Made by a program: the position numbers and the translations under genes. A DNA stretch of 64,000 bases from Yinghuangia sp051388915 (GTDB lineage: Bacteria > Actinomycetota > Actinomycetes > Streptomycetales > Streptomycetaceae). The notes under the pieces were generated by a model that was given only the letters and a program-made list of their open reading frames with translations, ran no database searches and was not told the origin of the DNA. The stretch covers positions 124,001-188,000 of the forward strand of contig NZ_JBPKBH010000007.1 of assembly GCF_051388915.1 (NCBI RefSeq). The letters are read 5' to 3'. Shown piece after piece: positions 17,565 through 27,255 of this stretch. Position 1 is the first letter of the stretch. Every line of letters begins with the position of its first letter.

Positions 17565-18752
17565 TCAGCCCTCCAGGGCGTCGAGGCCGGGCAGGGTCTT
17601 GCCCTCAAGGTATTCGAGGCTCGCGCCGCCACCGGTGGAGATGTGACCGAACGCGTTCTCGTCGAAACCGAGCGTACGCACCGCGGCGGCCGAATCGCCG
17701 CCGCCGACCACGGTGAAGGCGTCCGAGTCGACGAGCGCCTGGGCCACCGCGCGCGTGCCGCCCGCATACGGAGCCATCTCGAACACGCCCATCGGGCCGT
17801 TCCAGAAGACCGTGCGCGCGTCGGACAGCTTCGCGGCGAACAGCTCGCCGGAGTCCGGGCCGATGTCCAGGCCCATGCGGTCGGCCGGGATCGCGTCCGC
17901 GGCGACCACGGAGTGCTCAGCGTCGGCGGCGAACGCGGCGGCGGCCACGATGTCGACCGGCAGCACGAACTCGACGCCGTTCTCCTCGGCCCGGCGCAGG
18001 TAGTCGCGCACCGTGTCGAGCTGGTCCTTCTCCAGGAGGGACGTGCCGACCTCGCGGCCCTGCGCGGCCAGGAAGGTGAAGACCATGCCGCCGCCGATGA
18101 GGATGCGGTCGGCCTTGTCCAGCAGGTTGTCGATGACGCCGAGCTTGTCGGAGACCTTCGAGCCGCCGAGCACGACCGCGTACGGCCGTTCGACCTTCTC
18201 GGTGAGGCGCTTGAGCACGTCCAGCTCGGCGGCAATCAGCTGCCCCGCGGCGTGCGGCAGCTTGAGCGCCACGTCGTACACCGACGCGTGCTTGCGGTGC
18301 ACCGCGCCGAAGCCGTCGCCGACGTAGAGGTCCGCGAGGGAGGCCAACGCGTCCGCGAACAGCCCGCGCTCGGCGTCGTCCTTGCTGGTCTCGGCGGCGT
18401 TGAAGCGCACGTTCTCCAGCAGCGCCACGTCGCCGTCGCCGAGGGAGGCGACGGTCGCTCGGGCGCTGTCGCCGACCGTGTCGGTGGCGAACGCCACCGG
18501 CCGGCCCAGCAGTTCGCCGAGGCGCGCGGCGACCGGGGCGAGCGAGTACGCCGGGTTCGGCTCGCCCTTGGGACGGCCGAGGTGCGCCGTGACGACGACG
18601 CGGGCGCCGCGCTCGGCGAGGGTGCGGATGGTCGGCACGCTCGCGCGGATGCGGCCGTCGTCCGTGATCGTCGCGCCGTCGAGCGGCACGTTCAGGTCGG
18701 CGCGGACGAGTACGCGCTTACCGGCGACGTCGAGGTCGTCGATGGTCTTCAT
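17565..18752 (-). CDS. pgk: Phosphoglycerate kinase
   Basis: This 395-residue protein has the N-domain substrate site (VLVRADLNVPLD, then TAHLGRPKG) and the C-domain nucleotide site (LGGSKVSDKLGVI, and VVGGGDSAAAV near the end). It makes ATP from 1,3-bisphosphoglycerate in glycolysis. It lies between gap and tpiA on the same strand. A sequence gap sits between gap and pgk. Confidence 0.98.
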   Translation of the reverse strand: MKTIDDLDVAGKRVLVRADLNVPLDGATITDDGRIRASVPTIRTLAERGARVVVTAHLGRPKGEPNPAYSLAPVAARLGELLGRPVAFATDTVGDSARATVASLGDGDVALLENVRFNAAETSKDDAERGLFADALASLADLYVGDGFGAVHRKHASVYDVALKLPHAAGQLIAAELDVLKRLTEKVERPYAVVLGGSKVSDKLGVIDNLLDKADRILIGGGMVFTFLAAQGREVGTSLLEKDQLDTVRDYLRRAEENGVEFVLPVDIVAAAAFAADAEHSVVAADAIPADRMGLDIGPDSGELFAAKLSDARTVFWNGPMGVFEMAPYAGGTRAVAQALVDSDAFTVVGGGDSAAAVRTLGFDENAFGHISTGGGASLEYLEGKTLPGLDALEG

Positions 18753-18826
18753 GGGTTCGGATCATCCTCGGGGGTTCGGGCCGCTGAGGGAGGCGGCCCG
18801 GGTCCAACCTGCTGTCGGGTGGTACG

Positions 18827-18979
18827 NNNNNNNNNNNNNNNNNNNNNNNNNNNNNNNNNNNNNNNNNNNNNNNNNNNNNNNNNNNNNNNNNNNNNNNNNN
18901 NNNNNNNNNNNNNNNNNNNNNNNNNNNNNNNNNNNNNNNNNNNNNNNNNNNNNNNNNNNNNNNNNNNNNNNNNNNNNNN
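18827..18979. other. Assembly gap between gap and pgk
   Basis: 153 N, with no poly-G run at its edges and no shared sequence between flanks. Its true length is unknown. Confidence 0.97.
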
Positions 18980-19033
18980 GGTCACACGCCACGGACCGCC
19001 CGGGCGGGGCGGCCGTGCCGGGCGCCGCTGTGC

Positions 19034-19064
19034 AGACTGCTCGGGCAGTCCGCCCGGGCAGTCT
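19034..19064 (-). terminator. Hairpin directly after the gap gene
   Basis: Outer arms AGACTGC/GCAGTCT and inner arms CGGGC/GCCCG form a stem of 12 pairs with one mismatch and a 5-nt loop. It begins 3 bp after the stop codon. It may end or attenuate transcription between gap and pgk. There is no T tract. Confidence 0.7.
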
Positions 19065-19066
19065 TC

Positions 19067-20071
19067 TCAGAGCTGCGCGCCGACGTACTTGACCAGGTCG
19101 ACGAGGCGGTTCGAGTAGCCCCACTCGTTGTCGTACCAGCCGACGATCTTGACCTGCTTGCCCTGGGCCATGGTCAGGCCCGAGTCGAAGGTGCACGACG
19201 ACGGGTCGGTCACGATGTCGGAGGAGACGATCTCGTCCTCGGTGTAGGTGAGGATGCCCTTGAGCTGGCCCTCGGCGGCCTTCTGGAACGCGGCGTTGAC
19301 CTCGTCCCGGGTGACCTCGCGCTCCAGCTCCACGACCAGGTCGGTGACCGAACCGGTGGGGACCGGGACGCGCATCGCGATGCCGTCGAGCTTGCCGCTC
19401 AGCTCCGGCAGGACCAGCGCGGTGGCCTTGGCGGCACCGGTCGAGGTCGGGATGATGTTGGTCGCGGCGGCCCGCGCGCGGCGCAGGTCGCTGTGCGGGA
19501 AGTCCAGGATGACCTGGTCGTTGGTGTACGCGTGGACCGTGGTCATCAGGCCCTTGGCGACGCCGAAGTTCTCCAGCAGCACCTTCGCCATCGGCGCCAC
19601 GCAGTTGGTGGTGCAGGAGGCGTTGGAGATCACGTTGTGCTGCGCGGCGTCGTACTTCTCGTGGTTGACGCCCATCACGATGGTGATGTCCTCGCCCTTG
19701 GCGGGCGCGGAGATGATGACCTTCTTGGCGCCGGCCTGGACGTGCTTGGCGGCGTCCGAGGCGTTGGTGAAGCGGCCGGTCGACTCGATGACGATGTCGG
19801 CGCCCAGCTCGCCCCACGGCAGCGCCGCCGGGTCGCGCTCGGCCAGCGTCTTGAATGTCTTGCCGCCGACGGTGATCGAGTCGTCGGTGTGCGTGACCTC
19901 CTGGCCGAGGCGGCCCAGGATGCTGTCGTACTTCAGCAGGTGGACCAGAGTCGCGTTGTCGGTCAGGTCGTTGACGCCGACGATCTCCACGTCGGCGCCC
20001 GAGGCCAGAACCGCGCGGAAGAAGTTGCGGCCGATGCGGCCAAACCCGTTGATGCCTACTCGGATCGTCAC
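19067..20071 (-). CDS. gap: Glyceraldehyde-3-phosphate dehydrogenase, type I
   Basis: This 334-residue protein begins with the NAD-binding motif INGFGRIGR. It contains the catalytic ISNASCTTNC segment (Cys near residue 154) and the substrate loop with HAYTNDQ. It oxidises glyceraldehyde 3-phosphate in glycolysis. The GTG start at 20071 has AGAGGAG upstream. It heads the gap-pgk-tpiA group, but a hairpin and an assembly gap separate it from pgk. Confidence 0.98.
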   Translation of the reverse strand: MTIRVGINGFGRIGRNFFRAVLASGADVEIVGVNDLTDNATLVHLLKYDSILGRLGQEVTHTDDSITVGGKTFKTLAERDPAALPWGELGADIVIESTGRFTNASDAAKHVQAGAKKVIISAPAKGEDITIVMGVNHEKYDAAQHNVISNASCTTNCVAPMAKVLLENFGVAKGLMTTVHAYTNDQVILDFPHSDLRRARAAATNIIPTSTGAAKATALVLPELSGKLDGIAMRVPVPTGSVTDLVVELEREVTRDEVNAAFQKAAEGQLKGILTYTEDEIVSSDIVTDPSSCTFDSGLTMAQGKQVKIVGWYDNEWGYSNRLVDLVKYVGAQL

Positions 20072-20222
20072 GAACCGATCTCCTCTTGATGCGCCGGAGG
20101 GATGCCCTGATGTCTTTTTCCCGGCAGACGGGTTGGAATCGTCAAGCCGAGACCAAGTCCGACCCTATCGCGAGGTCCGTCCCGGTCGTGACGCAGGCGC
20201 CGCGTGGACACCGACACGCGAA

Positions 20223-20257
20223 GGGGCCCGGCGGCGGGTGCATCGCCACCGGGCCCC
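20223..20257 (-). terminator. Hairpin terminator between the 20281 gene and gap
   Basis: 13-nt arms (20223-20235 with 20245-20257) pair with one mismatch around a 9-nt loop. It lies 24 bp beyond the stop of the upstream membrane-protein gene and separates it from gap. Confidence 0.8.
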
Positions 20258-20280
20258 GATCGGGTTTCGGGTATGCGCGA

Positions 20281-20898
20281 TCAGAACCGGTCGCCGACGA
20301 CCTTCGCGACCACGCCGGAGAGCACGACGCCGATGCCGAACATCGCACCGTTGCCGTCCTCCTCCATGGCATCGCTCCAGGCTTCGTTGACGTCGAACTT
20401 GTCGATCACGTCGGACAGGTCAGCTCCCGAGACGTCGGCGACCCCCATGGCGATGCCGAAGTACTGGGCCAGGTAGACACCGGCGCCGGTGAGGACCAGG
20501 GCCAGGACCGGAAGCGCCGCGTGCCGGCCGCCGAACTTGCCGACCGCCGCACCGACGGCGATGCCGATGACGATCGCCATCCAGCCGTAGAAATCGACCT
20601 TGGACCGCATCGATTTGTCGAAGCCGCTGGAGATCATGAAGGCGTAGATCCCGGCGCCGACCAGCGCCACCAGCAGGCCGACGCCGAGCGCCGCGCCGAC
20701 CCGTGGCGGGCGTCCGCCGCCGTAGGGGCCGTAGCCGCCGGGGCCGCCGCCGTAGGGGCCGGGCTGGCCGTAGGGACCCGGCTGTCCGTACGGGCCGGGC
20801 TGCTGGCCGTAGGGGCCGGGCTGACCGTACGGGTCGGGCTGGCCGTAGGGGCCCTGTTGCGGCGCCCCGTAGTTTCCGGGGCCGTTGTATCCACTCAC
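20281..20898 (-). CDS. Membrane protein with Pro-Tyr-Gly-Gln-rich N-terminus
   Basis: This 205-residue protein was not recognised by name. Residues 1-65 are low-complexity repeats of the PYGQPG type, a disordered cytoplasmic tail seen in several actinobacterial membrane proteins. Three or four membrane helices follow, then an acidic C-terminal segment (DVIDKFDVNEAWSDAMEED) and a final hydrophobic helix. GTG 20898 has GGGAGA upstream. Function is unknown. It is transcribed toward gap but separated from it by a terminator. Confidence 0.75.
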   Translation of the reverse strand: MSGYNGPGNYGAPQQGPYGQPDPYGQPGPYGQQPGPYGQPGPYGQPGPYGGGPGGYGPYGGGRPPRVGAALGVGLLVALVGAGIYAFMISSGFDKSMRSKVDFYGWMAIVIGIAVGAAVGKFGGRHAALPVLALVLTGAGVYLAQYFGIAMGVADVSGADLSDVIDKFDVNEAWSDAMEEDGNGAMFGIGVVLSGVVAKVVGDRF

Positions 20899-21034
20899 GA
20901 GTTTCGTCTCCCAGGGACGCGTGCCGGACGACGAGGCTAGCGGCCCCCGCACGGGCCGGGCAGGCCCGCAAGCACCCACAATTGGCCTATGACCGAATTG
21001 TCGGCAATTTCGAGGGAGTTCCCGCACCCCGCGG

Positions 21035-21203
<169 letters not shown>

Positions 21204-21296
21204 CCCAGGGCCGTTGTGCGCTGCGCCTTTCTTCGAGAACGTCGAGAACGTCGGGAACACAGCCTCGGACTGCTGCGTCAGGCTGTGCTCCGCGCC

Positions 21297-24200
21297 TCAG
21301 TCGAGCAGGTACGCGACCGCCCTGCCGAGCACCGCGTCCTTCTCCGCCTGCGTCGGCAGTTGCTCCACGCCGAAGCCGAAGAGCAGCGTGTCGCCGGTGG
21401 CCACCACCGAGTTGCCGAACACCGAGTTGGTGTGCAGGAACGGAGCCGGCGAGTGGTCACCGGGCGGTGCCGGGGCCAGCGTCCAGGCGCCCAGGCCGGA
21501 TTCGAAGCCCTCGGACTCCAGCACGCCGCCCGCCGTGGTGATCTTCGTGTCGTCCACGAAGACGCCGGTGCCGCCCGCGCTCGGGTCGGTGACGTAGCTG
21601 ATGGACACCTCGACCTGCTTGCCCGCGTACGGGGACAGGTCGAACGCGACCGGCTGCCAGCCGCCCGAGTTGGCGGTGAACGCGTTCCAGGCGCCCGTCG
21701 TCCCCGACGGCGTGCACGGGTTCGTGAGCGTCAGGTAGTGCGCGAGGAACGGGTGGTCCTTGAGGTAGAACCCGGCCTCGCACTCCGCCGGAACCGCCTG
21801 CGAGCTGCGGCCGTTGAGGTCCGGCAGCGTGGTCCAGTCGTCCTGGCCCACGGTGTGCGCCTCGACGATGACGTTGTCGTAGCCCTCCTCGACGTCCCAC
21901 GACATCTGCGCGGTGAGCTTCGCCGCGTCGGCCGCCGTGACCCCGGTCAGGTCGATCGTGCGGGTCAGGCGCTTGTACGAGTCGTCCTGGTGCGGGCCCG
22001 CGATGTACTTCACGCCCTCGTACGGGGTGAACGGGCCGGACGGCACGCCCGCGTACTCCGCCGCCGAGTAACTGGTGAACTGCGGGAACTCCGCGGGCGG
22101 CAGCATCGAGCTGGTGGTGAGGAAGCCGCCCGCCTCGTCGACCGGGTTGCTCGCGGTGCCTGGCAGGCCGACGTTCAGCCCGGTGTACGGGTCCCGCACG
22201 CCGACGACCCCGTTGACGCCGTTGACCGAACCGCGGTCGTAGGCGCCGAGGTAGTACTGGGTGAAGTCGTCGGACAGGATCTCGCAGTCGTCGCGGTAGC
22301 TCGTGGTGATGCGGCACGGCGTCTGCGGCTCGCCCTTGAGACCGTAGTAGATGCCGCCGCCGTTGACCCCGCGCAGCGGACCGTAGTACGCCGCCGTCTC
22401 ACCGGAGTAGAGGAGCTTGCCGCCCTCGTTGAGGTAGTCGCGCACCTCCATGGTGAGCTGGAACGCCCGGTCCGCGACCTGCGCGTCGGGCACCAGGGTC
22501 CCGGCGCCGCCGACCGGCACGAACTCGTCGGCCGCGTCCTGGGTCAGCCGGTTGTCGCCCAGGTACCAGACCACCGCCTTGAAGTGGCCGAGCACGCCGA
22601 TGGAGTCGGGCACGCCCTGCTTGTCGACGTCCCACAGCACGGGCTTGTGCCCCGCCGCGCGGATCGCGTCCAGGTACTCGTTCGCGTACTTCGGCGCGTC
22701 GGTGCCCGGCGGGTACACCGGGTTGACGCCCTTGTAGTCCTCGTTGGCGAGCACCAGGACGTCGGCGCCCTCCTCGATGCCGGGCGCGACCGTGTAGGTG
22801 AAGTGCTCCGACTCCACCTTGCCCGAGCCGCGTTTCTTGGCCGTGTACCAGACCTCGACCGAGTCGCCGGGTTTGCTGTTGTCGACGGATCCGCGGTACT
22901 GGCGGTACCAGTTCTTGCCGTCCTCGCCGCCGTATCTCTCACCGCCGTCCCAGCGCTGCACCCCGTCGGTCTTGGTCCTGCCGCCGTTGACCCTGTAGTT
23001 GATCTTCACGTCGGACAGCTTCTGCTTGGCGTCGACGGCCACCCACTGCTCGTCGCCCTTCTCCGCGTACGACGTGTCGAACTTGTGGATCGCCAGGTCG
23101 GGGGCGGTCCAGCCGATCGACGACACCGGCTCGTCGGGCTGCGGCGCCGACTTGGCGACGGACAGCGCGAACGGGATGTTGTTGGTGAACTCGCGCTGGA
23201 TCAGCGTCTCGTCGTCCGGGAAGGTGAAGATGCTCTCGCAGGCGTCCGGCTCCCACGCGTCGTTCGGATCCCAGTTGGACGCCGTCTCGCAGGTCGACAT
23301 CTCGGGCGTGAACGCGATGCCCTCGTGCACGACGTCGACGAAGCCGTCGGTCTCGCCGTTGGTCGTGTAGAGCGCTGCGCCCAGCTGCGACTCGAAGCCC
23401 GGGATCGCGGGGTGCGCGTGGTCGCCCGCGAGCGCCCTGGCGATGTTGTCGTCCGGGCTCGGCGTGGCGACCTGCCAGCCCACGCCGTACAGCAGGAGCT
23501 GCGCGGCGGAGTGGTAGTTGACCACGAACCTCGGGTCGATCTTCGCCATGAGGCGGTCGATCGCCTTGGTCTCCGGCTCGGAACCGGGGCCCGGGCCGCG
23601 GTACGTCTCGTTGAACGGGTCGGGCGACGAACCCTCGTTGTCGTAGCCCCACTTGTACGGGAAGTTGCGGTTGGGGTCGACACCGTCGGCGCTGGTGATC
23701 ACACCGTTGCCGTCGTTGTCGCGCAGGGTCTTGCGCCACTGGCGCTGGTCGGGCTGCCAGGTCCACTCGTAGCCGTCCGGGTTCGCGGAGAGCACGAACC
23801 ACAGCTCGGTCGAGTTGACGATCTTCTTGATCTCCTGGTCGCCGTTCTTGTACCCGTCGACGTAGTAGTGCAGCAGCCGGCGGTTCATCTCCGGCGTGAT
23901 CCACTCGCGGGCGTGCTGGTTCGCCATGTAGACGACGGGCGGCTTGTCGCCGTCCCGCTTGCCCTTGGCGTCCTTGGTCACCTTCATCGCCAGGATGTCC
24001 TGGCCGAGGGTGGTCTTGCCGATGGACACCAGCTTGGTGATCTTCGGGTTGGCCTTGGAAAGCTCCAGCAGCTCGGCGGCCAGGCCGCCTTCGCCCGCGT
24101 AGCGCTTGTAGACGCCGCCCGCGGCGGTGGCCGACCGGGCACCGGCCGCGGACTGGTTGCCGCGGGCCTGGACGGTGACGCCCGACTTGGTGAGCTTTGC

Positions 24201-24530
24201 CGCCTCCGCCTCGGACAGCACCAGTTCGGCGGAGACCTTGCCGTCCGGGGTCGTGCTCATGGGCGTCTCGGTGCGGTCGATGCCCAGCGCGAAGACCTTG
24301 GCGGCGTCGTCGGCGGCGAACGTGACCCGGTACGCCTTCTTCCCGGCCTCACCGGCCTGCGGAAGCGCGACGTCCGCGACCTGGGTGACGACCGGGAACG
24401 ACGGGTCGGCGTCCTCTTCCGCCGCCTGCGCCGCCGGCAGAGCCGACACGGTGCCGACGACGAGCGAGAGGGCCGCGAGCCCGATACCTGCGATGCGCGT
24501 AGATCTGCGGGAACCCTTTGTGCGTCTCAC
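21297..24530 (-). CDS. Secreted zinc carboxypeptidase, M14 family, multidomain
   Basis: This 1077-residue protein has a twin-basic N-terminus and a signal peptide ending about residue 36 (ALPAAQA). The M14 catalytic domain spans about residues 135-450. The zinc ligands are H206 and E209 (in NQHAREW) and H340 (in NYHSAAQ). The catalytic glutamate is near 410 in TPEMS. The long C-terminal part contains a glutamine-amidotransferase-like or beta-sandwich region and a jelly-roll segment like those of secreted metallopeptidases (VSISYVTDPSAGGTGVFVDD). It should trim C-terminal residues from extracellular peptides. Its large size is normal for Streptomyces M14 exoenzymes. Confidence 0.92.
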   Translation of the reverse strand: MRRTKGSRRSTRIAGIGLAALSLVVGTVSALPAAQAAEEDADPSFPVVTQVADVALPQAGEAGKKAYRVTFAADDAAKVFALGIDRTETPMSTTPDGKVSAELVLSEAEAAKLTKSGVTVQARGNQSAAGARSATAAGGVYKRYAGEGGLAAELLELSKANPKITKLVSIGKTTLGQDILAMKVTKDAKGKRDGDKPPVVYMANQHAREWITPEMNRRLLHYYVDGYKNGDQEIKKIVNSTELWFVLSANPDGYEWTWQPDQRQWRKTLRDNDGNGVITSADGVDPNRNFPYKWGYDNEGSSPDPFNETYRGPGPGSEPETKAIDRLMAKIDPRFVVNYHSAAQLLLYGVGWQVATPSPDDNIARALAGDHAHPAIPGFESQLGAALYTTNGETDGFVDVVHEGIAFTPEMSTCETASNWDPNDAWEPDACESIFTFPDDETLIQREFTNNIPFALSVAKSAPQPDEPVSSIGWTAPDLAIHKFDTSYAEKGDEQWVAVDAKQKLSDVKINYRVNGGRTKTDGVQRWDGGERYGGEDGKNWYRQYRGSVDNSKPGDSVEVWYTAKKRGSGKVESEHFTYTVAPGIEEGADVLVLANEDYKGVNPVYPPGTDAPKYANEYLDAIRAAGHKPVLWDVDKQGVPDSIGVLGHFKAVVWYLGDNRLTQDAADEFVPVGGAGTLVPDAQVADRAFQLTMEVRDYLNEGGKLLYSGETAAYYGPLRGVNGGGIYYGLKGEPQTPCRITTSYRDDCEILSDDFTQYYLGAYDRGSVNGVNGVVGVRDPYTGLNVGLPGTASNPVDEAGGFLTTSSMLPPAEFPQFTSYSAAEYAGVPSGPFTPYEGVKYIAGPHQDDSYKRLTRTIDLTGVTAADAAKLTAQMSWDVEEGYDNVIVEAHTVGQDDWTTLPDLNGRSSQAVPAECEAGFYLKDHPFLAHYLTLTNPCTPSGTTGAWNAFTANSGGWQPVAFDLSPYAGKQVEVSISYVTDPSAGGTGVFVDDTKITTAGGVLESEGFESGLGAWTLAPAPPGDHSPAPFLHTNSVFGNSVVATGDTLLFGFGVEQLPTQAEKDAVLGRAVAYLLD

Positions 24531-24588
24531 TCAACCCCCTGATGTGAGTGGGCAGGCGCGTGGGGATGGAGCCCGGCGGGCTTGATCG

Positions 24589-24617
24589 CCAACCCCCTTG
24601 TTCCCGGGGGCTGTTGG
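24589..24617 (-). terminator. Imperfect hairpin between the Eis-like gene and the carboxypeptidase gene
   Basis: Outer arms CCAAC/GTTGG and an inner C5/G5 stem with a small bulge form a stable structure in the 233-bp spacer. It could end the upstream acetyltransferase transcript. It also lies within the carboxypeptidase leader, so the assignment is uncertain. Confidence 0.45.
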
Positions 24618-24763
24618 TGGTGCCGGAGACCCGCCGTGCTACACGCGTTTCGCATGGTACGGGAATCCATGTCCCGGACAGGGTGAAATGGAAAACCGCT
24701 GGACGGTCATCATTGTCCGCATAACGATCAGTTGGCGAAGCGGCCGGGGGCCCGCTCCGGGGG

Positions 24764-26020
24764 TCAGAACCAGTCAGGGCACCAAGGCGCCCGCGCGGTC
24801 CGAAACATGACCTCGGCGACCGCCAGCGAACCCGGCGCCACCTCGGCGAGCGCACCCGCGTCGGCGAGCCGGACGGCCGAATTACCGCCCAGGTAGAGCG
24901 CGCCGAGGGCACCCACGCCGAGGCGCAACTGCGCGGGCTCGTCGGTCGGCGCGCAGACCGCCCCGGACGGGCCGCCCTCCAGCTTGAACCGGCCCGCCGC
25001 GTACCCGAGTTCGTCCTCGACCTCCAGCACCACGGAACCGGCCACCTCGTAGGTCCGCGCCGCCAGCGCCTTCGGGACGTCGAGAAGCCGCAGCCACACG
25101 AAGTCGCGGGCGCTGTCCCAGGTCACCGCGCGCGGGTCGGTGAAGCGCAGCGGCAGCGGATCGTCCCCGGGCCGCTCGCCCGCGCTGATCCGCACCACGT
25201 AGTCCACCTGCGCCGCGAAGTCCCACAGTGCCGCCTCAGCCGCGCGCGTCGCGCCGATCACCTGGTCCGCGTGCAGCGTGGCCTTCGGCAGGAAGTCCTC
25301 CCAGACCTCGTCGATGCGGTACGCGAGATAGCCGGTCGGTTCCCCCGACGGGTCCCGGTACACCGCGTAGAAGCGGTTCTCGGCACCGCGCCCGCCCGGG
25401 CGCTTGCGCACCCCGGTGTAGAGCTGCCACCACAGCGGCTGCCGGGTGATCGCCCCCGGCGTGTGCGCCCGGAACGCGCCGTGGATCCGCGGCCCCAGCT
25501 CGACCATCGCCTCGGGGGTGACGATCTCGACCCGGCCGCCGTCCTCGCGCCGCGCCAGCTCGGCGTCGGTGAGGCGGGTGCGCGACAGGTCGACGCGGTA
25601 CGTGGAGATGTCGGTCGCCGCCCCGAACCCGAAGCGACCGTAGATGTTGTACTCGGCGGCGATCAGGATCGCCGCCGCCTCCCCGCGCGCCGCCGCCGCG
25701 TCCAGGTCGGCGCGCATCATGCGGGTCAGCAGCCCGCGGCGGCGGTGCGTCGCGGTCACCGTGACGTTGGTGATCGCGCTCATCGGCAGATACGCCCCAC
25801 CCGGCACGGTGATCTCGCCGCCCCAGCTCCGGAACGTGCCGACCATCGCGTCGCCGTCGTACGCGGCCTGCGTGCGGTCCAGGTCCACGACGTCGCGGAG
25901 ATGCTCCGCCCACTGGTCGCGGACCTCCTTGGTGTGGTCCGGAACACGCAGGAAGCCCACGTCCAGCGCCACGCCCCACGGGCTCAGCTCGTCCTCGGTG
26001 ATCGTGCGGATCTCCACCAT
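24764..26020 (-). CDS. Eis-like GNAT N-acetyltransferase
   Basis: This 418-residue protein has the three-part Eis architecture. An N-terminal GNAT domain carries the acetyl-CoA motif VTVTATHRRRGLLTRMM near residue 90, a central degenerate GNAT domain follows, and a C-terminal SCP2-like domain ends DWF. The C-terminal carboxylate acts as base in this family. Mycobacterial Eis acetylates several amines of aminoglycosides and also protein lysines; the native substrate here is unknown. ATG 26020 has GGAGAGG upstream. A terminator separates it from whiA. Confidence 0.92.
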   Translation of the reverse strand: MVEIRTITEDELSPWGVALDVGFLRVPDHTKEVRDQWAEHLRDVVDLDRTQAAYDGDAMVGTFRSWGGEITVPGGAYLPMSAITNVTVTATHRRRGLLTRMMRADLDAAAARGEAAAILIAAEYNIYGRFGFGAATDISTYRVDLSRTRLTDAELARREDGGRVEIVTPEAMVELGPRIHGAFRAHTPGAITRQPLWWQLYTGVRKRPGGRGAENRFYAVYRDPSGEPTGYLAYRIDEVWEDFLPKATLHADQVIGATRAAEAALWDFAAQVDYVVRISAGERPGDDPLPLRFTDPRAVTWDSARDFVWLRLLDVPKALAARTYEVAGSVVLEVEDELGYAAGRFKLEGGPSGAVCAPTDEPAQLRLGVGALGALYLGGNSAVRLADAGALAEVAPGSLAVAEVMFRTARAPWCPDWF

Positions 26021-26075
26021 GGTCCTCTCCCGCGACTGCATGCGCCGTGCCCGCGGTGTGCCGCACACGGACGTG

Positions 26076-26118
26076 AAAAAGCCGACCGGAGCAACGTATT
26101 GCCGCCGGTCGGCCTTTT
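26076..26118 (-). terminator. Bidirectional terminator after the whiA operon
   Basis: A 9-bp GC stem (GCCGACCGG/CCGGTCGGC) is extended by AAAA/TTTT across a single mismatch, giving a T tract on either strand. It lies 157 bp past the whiA stop and just upstream of the Eis-like gene. Confidence 0.88.
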
Positions 26119-26274
26119 CGACTGATTTATCCCGCGCCCGCGACGGCCGGTGCGCTTCTCGCCCGCCCGAGCGGGCGCACGACACGGAACCGGTGGATCC
26201 GACGGGACGCACCCCGCCTGGTGCCGCGACCGGCAGGGTTCACCGCTTCACGGCAGACCTCGCCGGCCAGGGCA

Positions 26275-27255
26275 CTAGGAAACGAGCATGTCCGCGGTCA
26301 GGTTCGCGTCCGTGCCCGGCAGGCCCATGTCGCCCGCGCGCTTGTCGGCCATCGCCAGCAGGCGGCGGATGCGGCCGGCCACCGCGTCCTTCGTCAGCGG
26401 CGGGTCGGCCAGGCCGCCCAACTCCTCCAGCGACGCCTGCTTGTGCTCCAGCCGGAGCTTGCCCGCCGCGGCGAGGTGCTCGGGAACCTCGTCGCCCAGG
26501 ATCTCCAGCGCCCGCTGCACCCGCGCCCCCGCGGCCACCGCCGCACGGGCCGAACGCCGCAGGTTCGCGTCGTCGAAGTTCGCCAGCCGGTTCGCCGTCG
26601 CCCGCACCTCGCGACGCATGCGGCGCTCCTCCCACGCGAGCACGCTCTCGTGCGCGCCCAACCGGGTCAGAAGCGCCCCGATCGCGTCGCCGTCGCGCAC
26701 CACGACCCGGTCCACGCCCCGCACTTCGCGCGCCTTCGCGGAGATGCCCAGCCGCCGCGCCGCGCCGACCAGGGCCAGCGCCGCCTCGGAACCGGGGCAG
26801 GTCACCTCCAACGCCGAGGAGCGCCCGGGCTCGGTCAGCGAGCCGTGGGCCAGGAACGCGCCGCGCCACGCGGCCTCCGCGTCGCACGTCGCACCGGAGA
26901 CCACCTGCGGCGGGAGCCCGCGCACCGGGCGCCCGCGGCCGTCCAACAGGCCTGTCTGCCGGGCCAGTTGGTCGCCGTCCTTGGCCACGCGCACGACATA
27001 CCTGCTGGTACGCCGCAGACCGCCCGCCGCCACGACCACAAGGTCGGACTGGTGGCCGTACACCTCAAGGATGTCCTTGCGCACACGCCGCGCGGCGGCG
27101 CCGGTGTCCAGCTCCGCCTCGACCACGATCCGTCCGCCCACCAGGTGCAGGCCCCCCGAGAAACGCAGAAGGGCCGAGACCTCCGCCTTGCGACAGCACG
27201 ACCGCGTCACCGGGAGCCGACTGAGCTCGTCTTTCACTGCTGCCGTCATCGCCAT
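26275..27255 (-). CDS. whiA: Sporulation transcription factor WhiA
   Basis: This 326-residue protein begins with the WhiA core SVKDELSRL-like motif and a LAGLIDADG-type fold (AWRGAFLAHGSLTEP near residue 129). It ends with the HTH_WhiA domain (QASLEELGGLADPPLTKDAVAGRIRRLL). WhiA works with WhiB to switch on sporulation septation genes in Streptomyces and has homologues across Gram-positives. Its start overlaps the end of yvcK by 10 bp, so the two are translationally coupled. Confidence 0.97.
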   Translation of the reverse strand: MAMTAAVKDELSRLPVTRSCCRKAEVSALLRFSGGLHLVGGRIVVEAELDTGAAARRVRKDILEVYGHQSDLVVVAAGGLRRTSRYVVRVAKDGDQLARQTGLLDGRGRPVRGLPPQVVSGATCDAEAAWRGAFLAHGSLTEPGRSSALEVTCPGSEAALALVGAARRLGISAKAREVRGVDRVVVRDGDAIGALLTRLGAHESVLAWEERRMRREVRATANRLANFDDANLRRSARAAVAAGARVQRALEILGDEVPEHLAAAGKLRLEHKQASLEELGGLADPPLTKDAVAGRIRRLLAMADKRAGDMGLPGTDANLTADMLVS